Below, piece after piece: positions 22,218 through 33,017 of a stretch of DNA of 64,000 nt (its first letter is position 1; every line of letters starts with the position of its first letter). The position numbers and the translations under genes are program-made. The stretch is from the NCBI RefSeq assembly GCF_020497125.1, contig NC_059073.1, forward strand, positions 21,969,225-22,033,224. Reading direction: 5' to 3'. Source of the stretch: Mauremys mutica. Its lineage: Eukaryota; Chordata; Testudines; Geoemydidae. The notes beneath the pieces are model-generated. The model was not told the DNA's origin. It ran no database searches and worked only from the letters and a program-made list of their open reading frames with translations.

Positions 22218-23632
22218 AATAGATGAGGAGGTGTCAATTCCAGGAGAGGCAAAGCTGTAATGAGCCAGCCACTCCCAGTCCCTATTCAAGTCCAAATTAA
22301 TGGTGCTAAATTTTCAAATGTATTTTAGTTCTGCTGTTTCTCTTTGAAGTCTGTTTCTGAAGTTTTTTGTTCAAGATTAGTGACTTTCAAATCTGTTATA
22401 GAATGTTTAGGGAGATTGAAGTGTTCACCTACTGGCTTTTGTATGTTACCATTCCTGATGTCCGATTTGCATCCATTTATTCTTTTACATAGGGACTTTC
22501 CGGTTTGGCCAATGTACATGGCAGAGGGGCATTGCTGGCACATGATGGCATATATAATATTAGTAAACATGCAGGTGAATGAGCCCTTGATGGTGTGGCT
22601 GATGTGGTTGGGTCCTCTGATGGTGTCGCCAGAGTAGATATGTGGGGACAGAGTAGGCAATGAGGTTTGCTACAGGAATTGGTTCCTTGATTGATGTTTC
22701 TGTGGTGTGGTGTGTAGGTGCTGGTATTTGCTTCAGGTTGGGGGGTTGTCTGTAAGCAAGGACTGACCTGCCTCCCAAGGTCTGTTAGAATGATAGGTTG
22801 TAGATCGTTAATAATGTGCTGGAGAAGTTTTAGCTGGGGGCTGTACGTGATGGCCAGTGGTGTTCTGTTATTTTCCTTGTTGGGCCTGTCCTGTAGTAAG
22901 TGATTTCTGGGTACCCATCTCGCTCTGTCAATCTGTTTCCTCACTTCCCCAGGTGGGTATTGTAGTTTTAAAAATGCTTGATAAATATCTTGTAGGTGCA
23001 GCAAAGAATCCTGTGGCACCTTGTAGACTAACAGACGTTTTGCAGCATGAGCTTTCGTGGGTGAATACCCACTTCTTCGGATGCAAGAAGGTGTTTGTAG
23101 GTGTTTGTCTCTGTCTGAGGGATTGGAGCAAATGCAGTTGTATCTTAGAGCTTGGCTGTAGACAATGGATCATGTGATGTGGTCTAGCTGAAGGCATGTA
23201 GGTAAGTGTAGCGGTCAGTCGGTTTCCAGTATAGGGTGGTGGTTATGTGACCATCACTTATTTGCACTGTAGTGTCCAGGAAGTGGATCTCTTGTGTGGA
23301 CTGGTCCAGGCTGAGGTTGATGGTGGGGTGGAAATTATTGAAATCCAGGTGGAATTCTTCCAGGGCCTCCTTTTAGTGGGTCCATATGATGAAGATGTCA
23401 TCAATGTAGCGCAAGTAGAGGAGGGGCACTAGGGGACGAGAGCTGAGGAAGCGTTGTTTTAAGTCAGCCATAAAAATGTTGGCATACTGTGGGGCCATGC
23501 GGGTATCCATAGCAGGTATAAATTGTCCCCAAATCTGAAATGGTTGTGGGTGAGGACAAAGTCACAAAGCTCAGTCACCGGGTGTGGCCTCATCAGGGAT
23601 ACTGTTCCTGCCTTCAGTTCATTGATTGCCAG
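22218..23632 (-). pseudogene. Penelope-like element copy A (RT and GIY-YIG endonuclease remnant)
   Basis: A Penelope-like retroelement encodes one protein with a reverse transcriptase and a C-terminal GIY-YIG endonuclease. On the minus strand the RT catalytic box YIDD is at 23408-23397, followed by IFIIW. The LDFNNFH-type region and RT thumb (IDRAR, HLLQDRPNK) follow. The C-terminal endonuclease frame (22660-22325, 111 codons) shows IIYAIMC, a Cys-X2-Cys pair, MYIGQTGKSLCKR with the conserved Tyr-Ile-Gly at 22516-22508 and Arg at 22483-22481, then VGEHFN with the conserved Glu. The His usually found in GHKSD is Cys here. The copy is 5'-truncated upstream of the palm, interrupted at 22999-23094, and has stops and frameshifts. 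Confidence 0.9.
22999..23094. mobile_element. Penelope-like terminal fragment inserted in copy A
   Basis: 96 bp (starts CAGCAAAGAATCCTGTGGCA; contains GAGCTTTCGTGGGTGAATAC) splits the RT region. A perfect 9-bp direct repeat TTGTAGGTG flanks it (22990-22998 and 23095-23103), so it is an insertion and not a rearrangement. The corresponding site in copy B (about 38505) is uninterrupted. The same terminus in the opposite orientation is at 59143. Confidence 0.82.
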
Positions 23633-23639
23633 TTAACTC

Positions 23640-23830
23640 AAAGTAGTTCATACATTTGTAAAGGCTAGTGTGGGTGGGGACACAGAGTAAACAACAAACT
23701 TAGCCTAGATCAAATGAGTGGGGAGTGTCCATACTAGCTTTTACAAATGGGTTAACTGCTTAATTAGCAATCAATTAACTCTAGGTGCAAAAAATCAATC
23801 TAGTGTAGACAAACTCTTAATTGAGCAAAG
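23640..23830. mobile_element. MITE-like segment with AGTGTAGACAAAC terminus
   Basis: Begins near AACTCAAAGTAGTTCATAC and ends ATCTAGTGTAGACAAACTC. The inner pair ACATTTGTAAAGGCTAGTGT and ATACTAGCTTTTACAAATG is inverted. It lies directly after Penelope copy A. Confidence 0.5.
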
Positions 23831-25077
23831 CTAAAATGCAGGCTGAATAGCAGAAAAATTACCCTGGAGTGGGTGGAATTCCCTTGGCTGCCTGAGACCA
23901 GCCCAAGGCCCACGCATCACTCAAATCCCTCCCAGAGGGCTTCAGTCATGCCTAGCTCTTGCGTTAGGTGTGACACTGGGGAATGATCTCCAAAGGGAAA
24001 TGGGGGGAGCCAGGTAATTTAAAGCTGGACTGAAAAAAGTAATAAATATAACTGTTGAAATAATCCTGTATAGGTGGGAGAGAGACAAAATGACCTAATT
24101 CTTTTCTGTCTTTCATTTCTAGGAGCCACATCCCAAGGTCTGCATTCAGGCTGACCTGAGTAAGAATCCCCATTGATTTCTTCTGGAGTTTTGCCTGAGA
24201 AAAGATTGAATGAACTGCACACTGATCTCAGGAGAAAGCCTATAGCATTGTGTACCTTGAAAGGTCTGGATTACCCAGACTATGGGGCCACTGGACCTGC
24301 ATGGGGTCTCTGTGCCACATAAGTCTCATATAAACCCTATCTGGAGAGTTTAAATGGGTTCACAGAGTTCAATGCTGGCCCTCTGCACAGGGGCAAATTT
24401 CGCCTTCACAGCCATGATGCCTCATCCACCGCTGTACCGATCGCACAGTTTCGCCTCTGCTTCTGGTTTAACGAGCCCAATGCCTAGTTTAATAAGACGC
24501 TTCAGGTAGGGCTGTGGTTTTCATTTCTGTTTCCTTTGTTACAGTTTTGTTCCCAGCATTGTTCATTCTCTTCTTGGTCACTGTGGAAGGGCATCTCTTT
24601 CACTTCAGCATTTCGTCATGGGGTGTGAAAACACATTGTGGGAGGGGTTGTGCTGCCTGGAGGGGTTCATCCTGGCCCGGAGCTGTGACTCATCCTCAGA
24701 AGTCACTCTTTGCAGGGAGGGGGCACTGTTGCCTCACCCTCCCTCCGCTGATCTCAGTTCCCTGCCCTGCTGCATGCTGCGAGCAGCTGGTGCTACCTGC
24801 TCTCTCATTTCCATTGACACTGTCCCACTTTCCTGGCTCCTCAGGAACATAACCAAGTTCAAACGGACCTTCAGGCACTAATTCAAAGAAGGAGCCCACT
24901 TTGAAAGCATTCCCTTCTTTGTTTCTCTTTTGCCATCTGCTAAAGCTTCCATTCTAACCCACAACCACCATCACAATACCCTCTTCTTTACCTTGAGTTC
25001 TGCCCGTTTAACACCTCTCCTTTAGGTGTTTTTATTAAACTCACTCTCCCCTTCCCCTCACCATCACGATAGTATCT
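23831..25077. other. Non-coding stretch, no gene recognised
   Basis: The longest frame here (24514-24852, 112 codons) is hydrophobic at its start but has no recognised domain, no splice context and a length expected by chance. Confidence 0.4.
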
Positions 25078-25245
25078 GAGCACCTCACCATCTGATGTAT
25101 TTATCCTCGCAACCCCACTGTGAGTAGAGAAGTGCTATTATCCCCATGTTACAGATGGGAAACTGAGGTACAGAGAGACTAAATAACTTGCCCAAGGCTA
25201 CACCAGAAGTCTGTGGCAGATTAAGGACCTGAACCCATCTTCCAG
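25078..25245 (-). repeat. CORE/MIR-type SINE
   Basis: CTATTATCCCCATGTTACAG, GGGAAACTGAGGTACAGAG, AACTTGCCCAAGGCTACAC and GACCTGAACCCATC are in MIR order, reading toward a tRNA-like head on the minus strand. Confidence 0.72.
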
Positions 25246-25626
25246 GCCAGCACCTTGGTCTTGTCTTGTCTTTAGAGAATAGTCATGGTTTATTGTAAGC
25301 AGTCTCTGGATGGGCTTCATCAAAAGTGCATTGTCAACTGACCTCAGTGGGAGAAAACATGATCCAGTGGTTTGGGGACTTATCTGGGATACGGGAGACA
25401 AGGGTTTAATTCCCTGATCCACCTAGTGAAGTTAAATAACTATATAGAGATTGAATAGGGATAAATGTCAGAGAAATTGTGGTGAAAGAGGAGATTTTAT
25501 GCATATATGGTGGAGATGTTCAATTACTAGGAGAGTATTGGGATGCAATCAGTAAACAACTATCACATGTTATTGGATATTTGTTACCAAATGATCCTTT
25601 GGTAATCCTCCAGTGGCTTTCCAGGG

Positions 25627-25749
25627 TAGAGTGACCAGATGTCCTGATTTTATAGGGACAGTCCCAATTTTGGGGTCTTTTTCTTAGGATCCTATATATT
25701 ACCCCCCACCCCCATCCCAATTTTTCACACTTGCTCTCTGGTCACCCTA
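25627..25749. mobile_element. Hairpin MITE, TAGGGTGACCAGA family, copy 2
   Basis: 123 bp from TAGAGTGACCAGATGTCC to TCTGGTCACCCTA, TA at each end. Opposite orientation to copy 1. Confidence 0.88.
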
Positions 25750-26904
25750 TTCCAGGGGAAATAGTCACACAGAGGAAATGAAGAATTAATCCTTCATCTG
25801 CTCGTAGCTTCACACCTATCCAATTTTTTTTAATATTAACATTTGATAGACACACCTGGTCTGTTAAATACAGTAATTAGGCTTGAACGGATTAGATTTT
25901 TTAGATCATGTTGATTTCACCACACACACACAAACCAATGAAAAAAAACCATTTCCATTGACAATAATTTAAATTTACAGATAGGCAAAGTAAGCAAAAT
26001 GCTGCTTGAGACACTAGAGTTTAAATTAAGGGTATTTACTTTGTATAATTTGTGTTTTAACAGTTTAAATATTTAAACTTTTAGCATCTCAATGTCTGTC
26101 ATTAAATAAATTGTCTGACCGTCCACCCCATAATTTTCCACAACTATGAATTTTAAATCAATAAAAATAAAAAATACTTAAAAGTAAACATTGATATTAT
26201 CCATCTAATACATGTAGATAGATTTCTGCTAAATGTGTATATAGAGATTTCACTCAATTTAATAAAAACACTAGAAATGACTTTATGTGTTGTAATGATG
26301 CTCACTCTGTAATATGGTAACTGTTAAACAGAAAGATCTGATGACTATAATCCTGTATAATGTCTCTAAACAAAAGCTAACTATTGGAATGATTGTTTGG
26401 TTTGTGACATTTACATAGCAAGGATTTAAAACTTCCTGTATAAATAAAGTTAGAATTTAGATATCGTTGGGCTCTAGAAAAGCTTCTTCAGAGTGATCTA
26501 TACAATGAAATGTCCTTGCCTTTCTAGAGCATAGAAGCCATCTGAATATTTCCATTGGATCAGTCCCACTCCAAGCACATAACGCTCAAATATTTAGCAG
26601 AAAGAAAGACCTTTGCTAAACAATGACAAACTCCTTTACACCGGTTGCTTTAAAATCCTATACTTAAGAGTAGGTGCAGATTGTTAAAAGAAAAATGCCC
26701 TTACCAAGGCCCTTACCAAATGGAAGCAATTAAATAGCAATTGACCTAACAACTATTTCAGTCTTTCCCACTTTTGTTTTTTAGCCTCTTCCCTGTTGCG
26801 GGAATCACGCTGAGCCATGACAATTTAGACCATATCATGACGTTAGTAAATCATCGTACAGACCTACTGTAGGGACATCGGGGGCTGTAACATGGTTATA
26901 ATAT
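25750..26904. other. Non-coding AT-rich stretch
   Basis: Short A-runs and a small CA run near 25921-25931; no gene or named repeat. Confidence 0.4.
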
Positions 26905-27056
26905 AAGACACAAGGTGGGTGAGGTATTCTCTTTGATTGGACCAACTGCTGTTCTTCAGAAGAGCTCTATGTAGCTTGAAACTTGTCCTTTTCACCAACA
27001 GAGATTGGTCCAGTCAAAGATATTACCTCACACACCCTGTCTGTCTAATATCCCGG
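26905..27056. repeat. Inverted repeat built from a retroelement-like terminus
   Basis: GGTGGGTGAGGTATTCTC with TTGATTGGACCAAC on the left is mirrored by TTGGTCCAGTCAAAG and ATATTACCTCACACACC on the right. The half-unit matches 61584-61622 (GGTGGGTGAGGTAATATC), where it occurs once. The paired state here is a head-to-head arrangement. Confidence 0.6.
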
Positions 27057-27264
27057 GACTCGCCTGGCTATAACACTGTAAACAACATGATTATAATATG
27101 GTCAGACCTCAACTACATAGGCAAGAATACCATGTTATGACACACTTGGGACACCGTTGTGTTGACGAGCTCATAAAACAGTCAGTTTGGTTCTGTTGCC
27201 AAGCCCTTAAATATGTAATCATGCTTGAAATGCTTTCCAAAGATAGTTTAGGGGGAAGAGAACT

Positions 27265-27420
27265 GAATTGGATTCTAATCCAAGCTCCGGCACTGCCTTT
27301 GTACAAGTTACTTCACCTCTCTGTATTGCATTCTCCCTTCTGCAAAATGGGGGGAAATGATGCTTTGTAAAAAGCTTTGAGATCTATGGTCATATAAAAG
27401 CTATGTATAAGTTACAGCCA
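27265..27420 (+). repeat. CORE/MIR-type SINE
   Basis: AAGTTACTTCACCTCTCTG, TTCTGCAAAATGGGG and AAAAGCTTTGAGATCTATGG occur in the plus-strand order seen at 36375 and 49575. Confidence 0.55.
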
Positions 27421-27489
27421 ACCCTGGCTCTAAATTGTCTACCTGGGAAACATTTCAGGATAACCTAAGGTGTGAATTTAAATGCATAT

Positions 27490-27682
27490 CGTTATACCAG
27501 TAGATCCAGCTGCGTGGACCCTTATTCTGGTATAAGAGTGGGTCTCTTTTTTTAAGTGTATGTTACCTGGGAGGATGTTGAAGTTAAACCAAAAAAGGCG
27601 CTCATATACTGGACTATGTGTCCACACGGGGGTACACCGGTGTCACTGCTCAAATTTTCCCCATGTTGACAAGGCCTAATGT
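27490..27682. mobile_element. MITE-like segment
   Basis: GTTATACCAGTAGATCCAGC, TTATTCTGGTATAAGAGTG and a GTTGACAAGGCCTAA end give partial inverted symmetry. Degraded. Confidence 0.4.
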
Positions 27683-27819
27683 TTCTGGCACTTTACAGAT
27701 GTCCTGACTGCAATGGGAATTGAGAACACTCAGTACCATGCAATGCCAGACCTCTTCCCACAGCTGTGTACAAAACCAGCCCTGTCAGGGGCGAGTCTGG
27801 AGCACAGATTCTTCTTGCA

Positions 27820-28109
27820 CAGGGGTTCTCAAACTTCATTGCACCACGGCCCCCTTCTGACAACAAAAATTACTACATGACCACAGGAGGAGGGGCCAAA
27901 AGCCTGAGCCACACCGCCCTGAGCTGGGGGGCCACGGTTGAAGCCCAAAGACTTCAGCCCCAGGCAGAGGGCTGTAACCTGAGCCCCACCACCCAGGCTT
28001 CGGTTTCAACCCCAGGCGGTGGGGTTCGGGCTTTGGGCCCCAGCAAGTCTAAGCCAGCCCAGGTAACCCCATTAAAACAGGTTCGCAACCCCCGGTTTGA
28101 AAACTGCTG
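27820..28109. mobile_element. Non-autonomous hAT transposon (family of 1258)
   Basis: 290 bp bounded by CAGGGGTTCTCAAACTTC and CGGTTTGAAAACTGCTG. The target duplication is TTCTTGCA (27812-27819) against TTCTAGCA (28110-28117), 7 of 8. The orientation is opposite to 1258-1579. The open frame across it is chance. Confidence 0.87.
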
Positions 28110-28319
28110 TTCTAGCACAATCATTTCTTTAAAAACAAAAATCCCTGCCCGTGCAGAGCACGGAAACCATACTATACTAGTGACAGTGTTTGGATCTGAC
28201 AGCAGGGAATAGGAGTTGCTTCCCTTGTGACCAAATCCTATAGAATTTCCCAGCGATTAAAGCAAGAGGATTCCATGGAAGTGTAACAGGATTCTATGGA
28301 AATTACTCTAAAACCCAAT

Positions 28320-28550
28320 AGGGCCTGATTCTGATCTAACCTGTACTGTTTTTACACTAGCATCAGTCTACTGACTTCAGGGGTGCTTCTCCTGATTCAA
28401 CCCATTGTGATCAGGATCAGGCACATAGAATTGAATGAAGAATAATGCTTCCTATGGGCCTAATTCTCTACTCTGTTACACCAGCGTAACTCCATTGACT
28501 TCAATGGATGGAGTCATATGTGTGTAAAACTGGTGTAACAAAGTGGTAAA
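28320..28550. repeat. Two adjacent palindromic MITE-like repeats
   Basis: The first (about 28320-28428) has arms CCTGATTCTGATCTAACC and TGATCAGGATCAGGC. The second (about 28455-28545) has arms TGTTACACCAGCGTAACTCC and AACTGGTGTAACA around ATTGACTTCAATGG. Confidence 0.5.
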
Positions 28551-29585
28551 TCTAGTCTTGTAGCTTTGCATCAGCCTCTAGAATTCTACTGTTGATATAT
28601 GAAATGGGCCAGATTTTTTCCCCTCAGTTAATGAATGCAAGTTGGGAACGACTCCATGGAATTATACAGGTGTAAAATTAGTGCAAGTGAGATGAGAATT
28701 AGGACTATTATTTTCTATCAAATTATATAGGACAATGCAAAAAAACAACAACCCCTAATTCTATACGATTTTTCCATACAGGTCTTATGCAGCAATGGCA
28801 TACTAGGCCCATGATTTTATTTTTACTGCAGATTTCTTGCTTGACTAGCACAAAAGCAACAAATTAATAGCTGCACCATGTCTCCCTTCCTATAGCAAAT
28901 GACATGGCAAAGTGCAGTAGAACCTGTACAGCCTTTCCCTGGATTGTGTTTAAAATGTTCTCCAGTTAAAAGCATTGTGCTCAAATATATTGCTTTTCAT
29001 TTTTCCCCTGTGTGTCACTCCTCGCATGAATGCAGGACACAAAATGACATTCAGTTGCCGCTCAGGTGTCTAGAAATGGGCGAGGATCAGCTACACCAAA
29101 GTCAGGAAGGAGTGGCTGATTTCGGAAGGCTTCCAGTGGCAGATGCAGGCCAGAGAGTAATGCATTTGCAGTTCAACTCCTTTGATCCAAAGGAAGCAAA
29201 CTTTCCTATTGCTGTGTACAATAAAATGAGTCAAAGAGCTGAGACAATTAGGCCAAGTAATGTTTTAGTTCGCAGTAGCTATAAAGTCAGGGATTATAAA
29301 CCCTTTCCTCTCAGACAAGCAAACACTGAGGGCCCTGTTCTATCTTCAAGGAATGGATGCTATCATTCAGACAAGATTCCAACTCCCAGTGGGTGATAAA
29401 AGCTTATCACCTCCTGAATAAAACCAGTCTAGTAACTGGTGGAGGCCTCTATCTCACAGCTCCAGATGTTGGCTTCCTTTGCCTTCAAGTAAGTGAAACA
29501 AAAATAAAACACTCACCAGATGGATATTCCATTATGTAAATAGCAGTGGCTGTGAGAAATGCAATTTAATATATTATTAGAGGAA
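28551..29585. other. Non-coding stretch with one 165-codon open frame
   Basis: The plus-strand frame 28899-29396 has no signal peptide, domain, repeat or splice context that I recognise. Its length is within chance for 64 kb scanned in six frames. I do not call a gene. Confidence 0.4.
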
Positions 29586-29593
29586 GCCTGAAT

Positions 29594-30556
29594 CAGGGCC
29601 ATCCTTAGGCATACGCAGCTGCGTAGGGCACCCGAAAATTTGAGGCATCACCGGGACTGTAGGTAAGAATGGGTCAGCTCCCGCACATCCAGCATGCGCT
29701 GCAGTCTCCTTAGGCAAGGGCTATATTCACAGAGCCAAATGCGCCGGCGCGGTGCATTCTGCATGAGAGAGAGGGTACAGGGGTCTCTGTGGGGAACTGT
29801 GACTCTCCACCACCGTAAGGCGGGCCGGGCAGCTCAGAATCCTTTGCTGCCTTGTCTCTCTACACACATACCCCCCCGAGCTGTGAGCCCAGGCTGCCAG
29901 TGTCTTCTGCATAAGAAGCTCGGCAGTGGTGAGCTGGAGCTGGTTCCCACAGGTTCTCAAGAACCGGTTGCTAAAATTAGACCTCCGTGGAGAACCGGTT
30001 GTTAAAGGGCCAGGGGGTGGGCAAAGAACTCTGGTCCGTGGGCCAGACCATCCTGTTGCTCCCAGAATTCCCAGCTGGGGAGGCTGAGGCTCCCCCGGCC
30101 CTTCCCCCGCTTCCCCCCAGCTGTAGCGTGGCCAGCCGCCAGCACCAGCTGGGCAGCTCAGCTGAGCTCTGGAGTCGTCCTGCTGCCGCTTTTTGAATGG
30201 CCCAGCAAGGTGTGTGTGTGGGGGGGGGCTGCTGCAAGCTCCAGGGCTGGCCAGAGGGGAGGAGGCAAGTGGGGCAATTGGCCCGGCCCTGCAGGGGTCC
30301 CCGGCCCCACGAGGATCTCTCCCCCGGCCTCTCCCCCGCTCTCCACCCCCACCCCCCTTAAATCAGAACTTTTTATAGGGAACCGGTTGTTAAGATTTTG
30401 GCAGCTCATCACTGAAGCTCGGTATGTGTCAGCAATGGGGGAGGCGTTCTTCTAGGGGTCCACAGGCGGGGGTGGTGGCTGTGCCCCAAGTCGGGCATAA
30501 GGGCACCAATTTAATAATATGGCGTAGGGCCCATAAATCCTAAGGTCCGCGCCCTG
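29594..30556. mobile_element. hAT transposon, outer element of a nest
   Basis: 963 bp bounded by CAGGGCCATCCTTAGG and CCTAAGGTCCGCGCCCTG, inverted repeats. A perfect 8-bp duplication GCCTGAAT lies at 29586-29593 and 30557-30564. It contains the complete hAT 29924-30414; without it the outer element is about 464 bp. Confidence 0.88.
29924..30414. mobile_element. hAT transposon nested in another hAT
   Basis: 491 bp bounded by CAGTGGTGAGCTGGAGC and TTGGCAGCTCATCACTG. A perfect 8-bp duplication AAGCTCGG lies at 29916-29923 and 30415-30422. The subterminal AACCGGTTG motif recurs (29961, 29996 and 30381), which may reflect transposase binding sites. The interior is GC-rich, non-coding. Confidence 0.88.
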
Positions 30557-31068
30557 GCCTGAATTCAGCAGCAGCAGCCCAGGGTTGGTTAAGCTGAGTG
30601 AAATGTTTCTCCAGCACATTCTTGCAGCAGCAGGGGATGGCTGTGCATTATCTCCGTGACAGTCCTCCCCACTAGCTGACACATGGCTAGAGTTTGAAGA
30701 TAACAGCAGGGGGTTGAGGAAGGATGAGTCAGTCTGTTAGCCACGATGAATAGGACTCAGTACCAGGAGAAAGGCCTGGTGTTTCTTGCCTCCAAGCTGC
30801 AGTTCCACTTAATGATTTCCAGCGGGCATGGAGCACAGAGCTTTGCAGCCGCACAGACTCAGGAAGCAGCACTGTGGGGCTGATTCCCTTCGTAGTTACA
30901 CTGGTGTGAAAATCAGGAGTAACCTCATTGAAGGGTAAGAAGAGAATCAGATCCTGTGACTCCAACTCCTGGGTGACAGGGACTTATTAATGTATCATAC
31001 ACGAATTAAACAGAGCAGTGTTCCTTCTTCATAGCCTCAAATAGGCCAAAGCTTAATTTGCTGCTTGT
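30557..31068. other. Non-coding stretch, no gene recognised
   Basis: Only a degraded palindromic MITE-like segment near 30890-30930 (TTACACTGGTGTGAAAATC). Confidence 0.4.
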
Positions 31069-31157
31069 TTCAGAGTAGCAGCCGTGTTAGTCTGTATCAG
31101 CAAAAAGAACAGGAGTACTTGTGGCACCTTTGAGACTAACAAATTTATTTGAGCATA
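31069..31157 (-). mobile_element. Penelope-like terminal fragment
   Basis: TTTCAGAGTAGCAGCCGTGT, TAGTCTGTATCAGC and GAGACTAACAAATTTATTTG match the terminus of copy B at 37470. It is truncated after GAGCATAA. Confidence 0.78.
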
Positions 31158-31345
31158 ACCAATGCAAAACAGAAGTAACTCCACTGAAGTCAATGGAATT
31201 ACTCCTTACTTACACTGACCTTTTGCAGTGAATGTCTCTTATAATTAGGGTATGATTCATTCCTACGAAGCCCAAGTAGGGCTTATTCACCACTTTAAAA
31301 CTCGTGCAAGTCAGGAGTAACTCCATTGACTTCTGAAGCATTCCC
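31158..31345. repeat. Degraded palindromic MITE-like repeats
   Basis: AGTAACTCCACTGAAGTCAA and AGGAGTAACTCCATTGACTT are members of the ATTGACTTCAATGG group. Confidence 0.4.
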
Positions 31346-33009
31346 AATACACAACATGATACCTGTAGAGCAGAATTTGGCCCAAGCAGCATATTCAGAA
31401 ACTCTGACCCTTCAAAAGTTAAGAGAAGGGGATGCTGGTCCAGAATTTTAGGCCTTGTATGATTAAAAAGGTCTTTGGGAGTGGAGCATTCACTTAGGTC
31501 TTGGCAGGACTTTCTGCCCAGGTATGAATTTCATGCTTCCAGATTTTGGGCAACATAAGCTATATTTAAATAAGCCAATTTTATGAACTTGCTAATCTTT
31601 GAGATGGGGTTTTTTTAGCTTGTGCATTCTGACTGTAAGAATGAAAAATGAGTGGTCATACTAGTAGTTTTCAGCCATACTGACTGTTTCCTTTACCAGT
31701 GATAATTATTTTTACCTCTATGACTTGGTTTTCTTAATGACTTTAAAAAAAATCTTTCATTGTTAATAATAACTCTGAAGACATCTTGAAACAGTATAGC
31801 ACATACAGTTTTACAGAAGCAGAAGTCTGAGTTTTCTCTTTGCTGAAACCTGTGTGATCGTATCAGTCAGACTGTAAAACACAAACACACACGTATTAAT
31901 ACTGACAGAACATAATGAGTCATAGCCATTACACAAACCACAACTTTAAAGAAAAAGATGCACCCACTGCTCAACACTATTGTTGTTCCTGAAGTTAGGC
32001 AAAAGGGCCTTCTACAATCCAGTAAAGCAGTATTTCCTTTACTAAAGAATTGTCCAGCTGTTACCATTCTAGTGGTGTTTGCCAATAGATGTCCTTGGGT
32101 AATGAGGGCTCTGAGAATGGCAACCCCCCATAATTGCATGAACAACATTCCATCTCTCTGCCAGAGGAAATTGTCCTTGTTGAGGTTAGGAGGATGAACG
32201 GTTAACGAGGTTTCAGGTGTGATGCGACAGTGAAGACTATTCATTACACTGGAACAAAATTAGAGAGTCAGATTAATTATGTAGATTCACATCTCCAGTT
32301 TGGCACTATACCAGGTTATTGAACATTTTAATTTTCTGCCAGTCAATAGTTTAATACTACTTTTTTCACCCTTTCCTCCAGTTCCAGCTCCCACAGAGTT
32401 GGATTTTAACAAATTTGAGGCCCGAGGCCCAGGGTCCCAATGCCAATCAACTTTTGTGGCATATATGTTGTCCTAAGGAGAGGGACTAGACAACTACACG
32501 AGGAAATCTCTCAAATTACCTCTAGGGCATGTAAAGCCCTTATATCTTTATGAAGCCTACCTAGCACACAGAATCCCACCCATCCAAGTTCTATGAGGGC
32601 ATCAATACATTACATCACGATGGATCTTTTACAGGTCCAAGGCCAACTTCTTGAGTTAATCATGTATGTCAGAGAATGTGTCCAAAATGGGGCTTTTACC
32701 AATAAAAGAGTGAGCATGACAAATTCAGCACAATTATTTCACCTCCTTTGATTGGATGCAGCCTCATCATCATCTAGACAAACAATTCCAATAGATCGAG
32801 AAGTTATACTAATGTTTACCATTGCTATTATGTCACTACCCTTATGTCACCAAGGACAGGATTGGAGGCCATCTTGCAAAGCCTTTTTCAATCAAGGTGT
32901 TTTTTGTTTTGTTTTCTTTTAACACTAGGTCTACAAAGCCGCTGCTGGCTAGTGCATATGCCATCTGATTTTTAAAAAGAGCAGATGCATCTGCATCACC
33001 ACACAGTAA
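31346..33009. other. Non-coding AT-rich stretch
   Basis: The minus frame 31867-32244 (125 codons) shows no recognised domain. Nothing else is supported. Confidence 0.4.
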
Positions 33010-33017
33010 GACATCTT

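Noticed and set aside
28899..29396. 165-codon open frame as a host gene
   Set aside because: No domain, splice context or codon signature is visible, and length is within chance for six frames over 64 kb.
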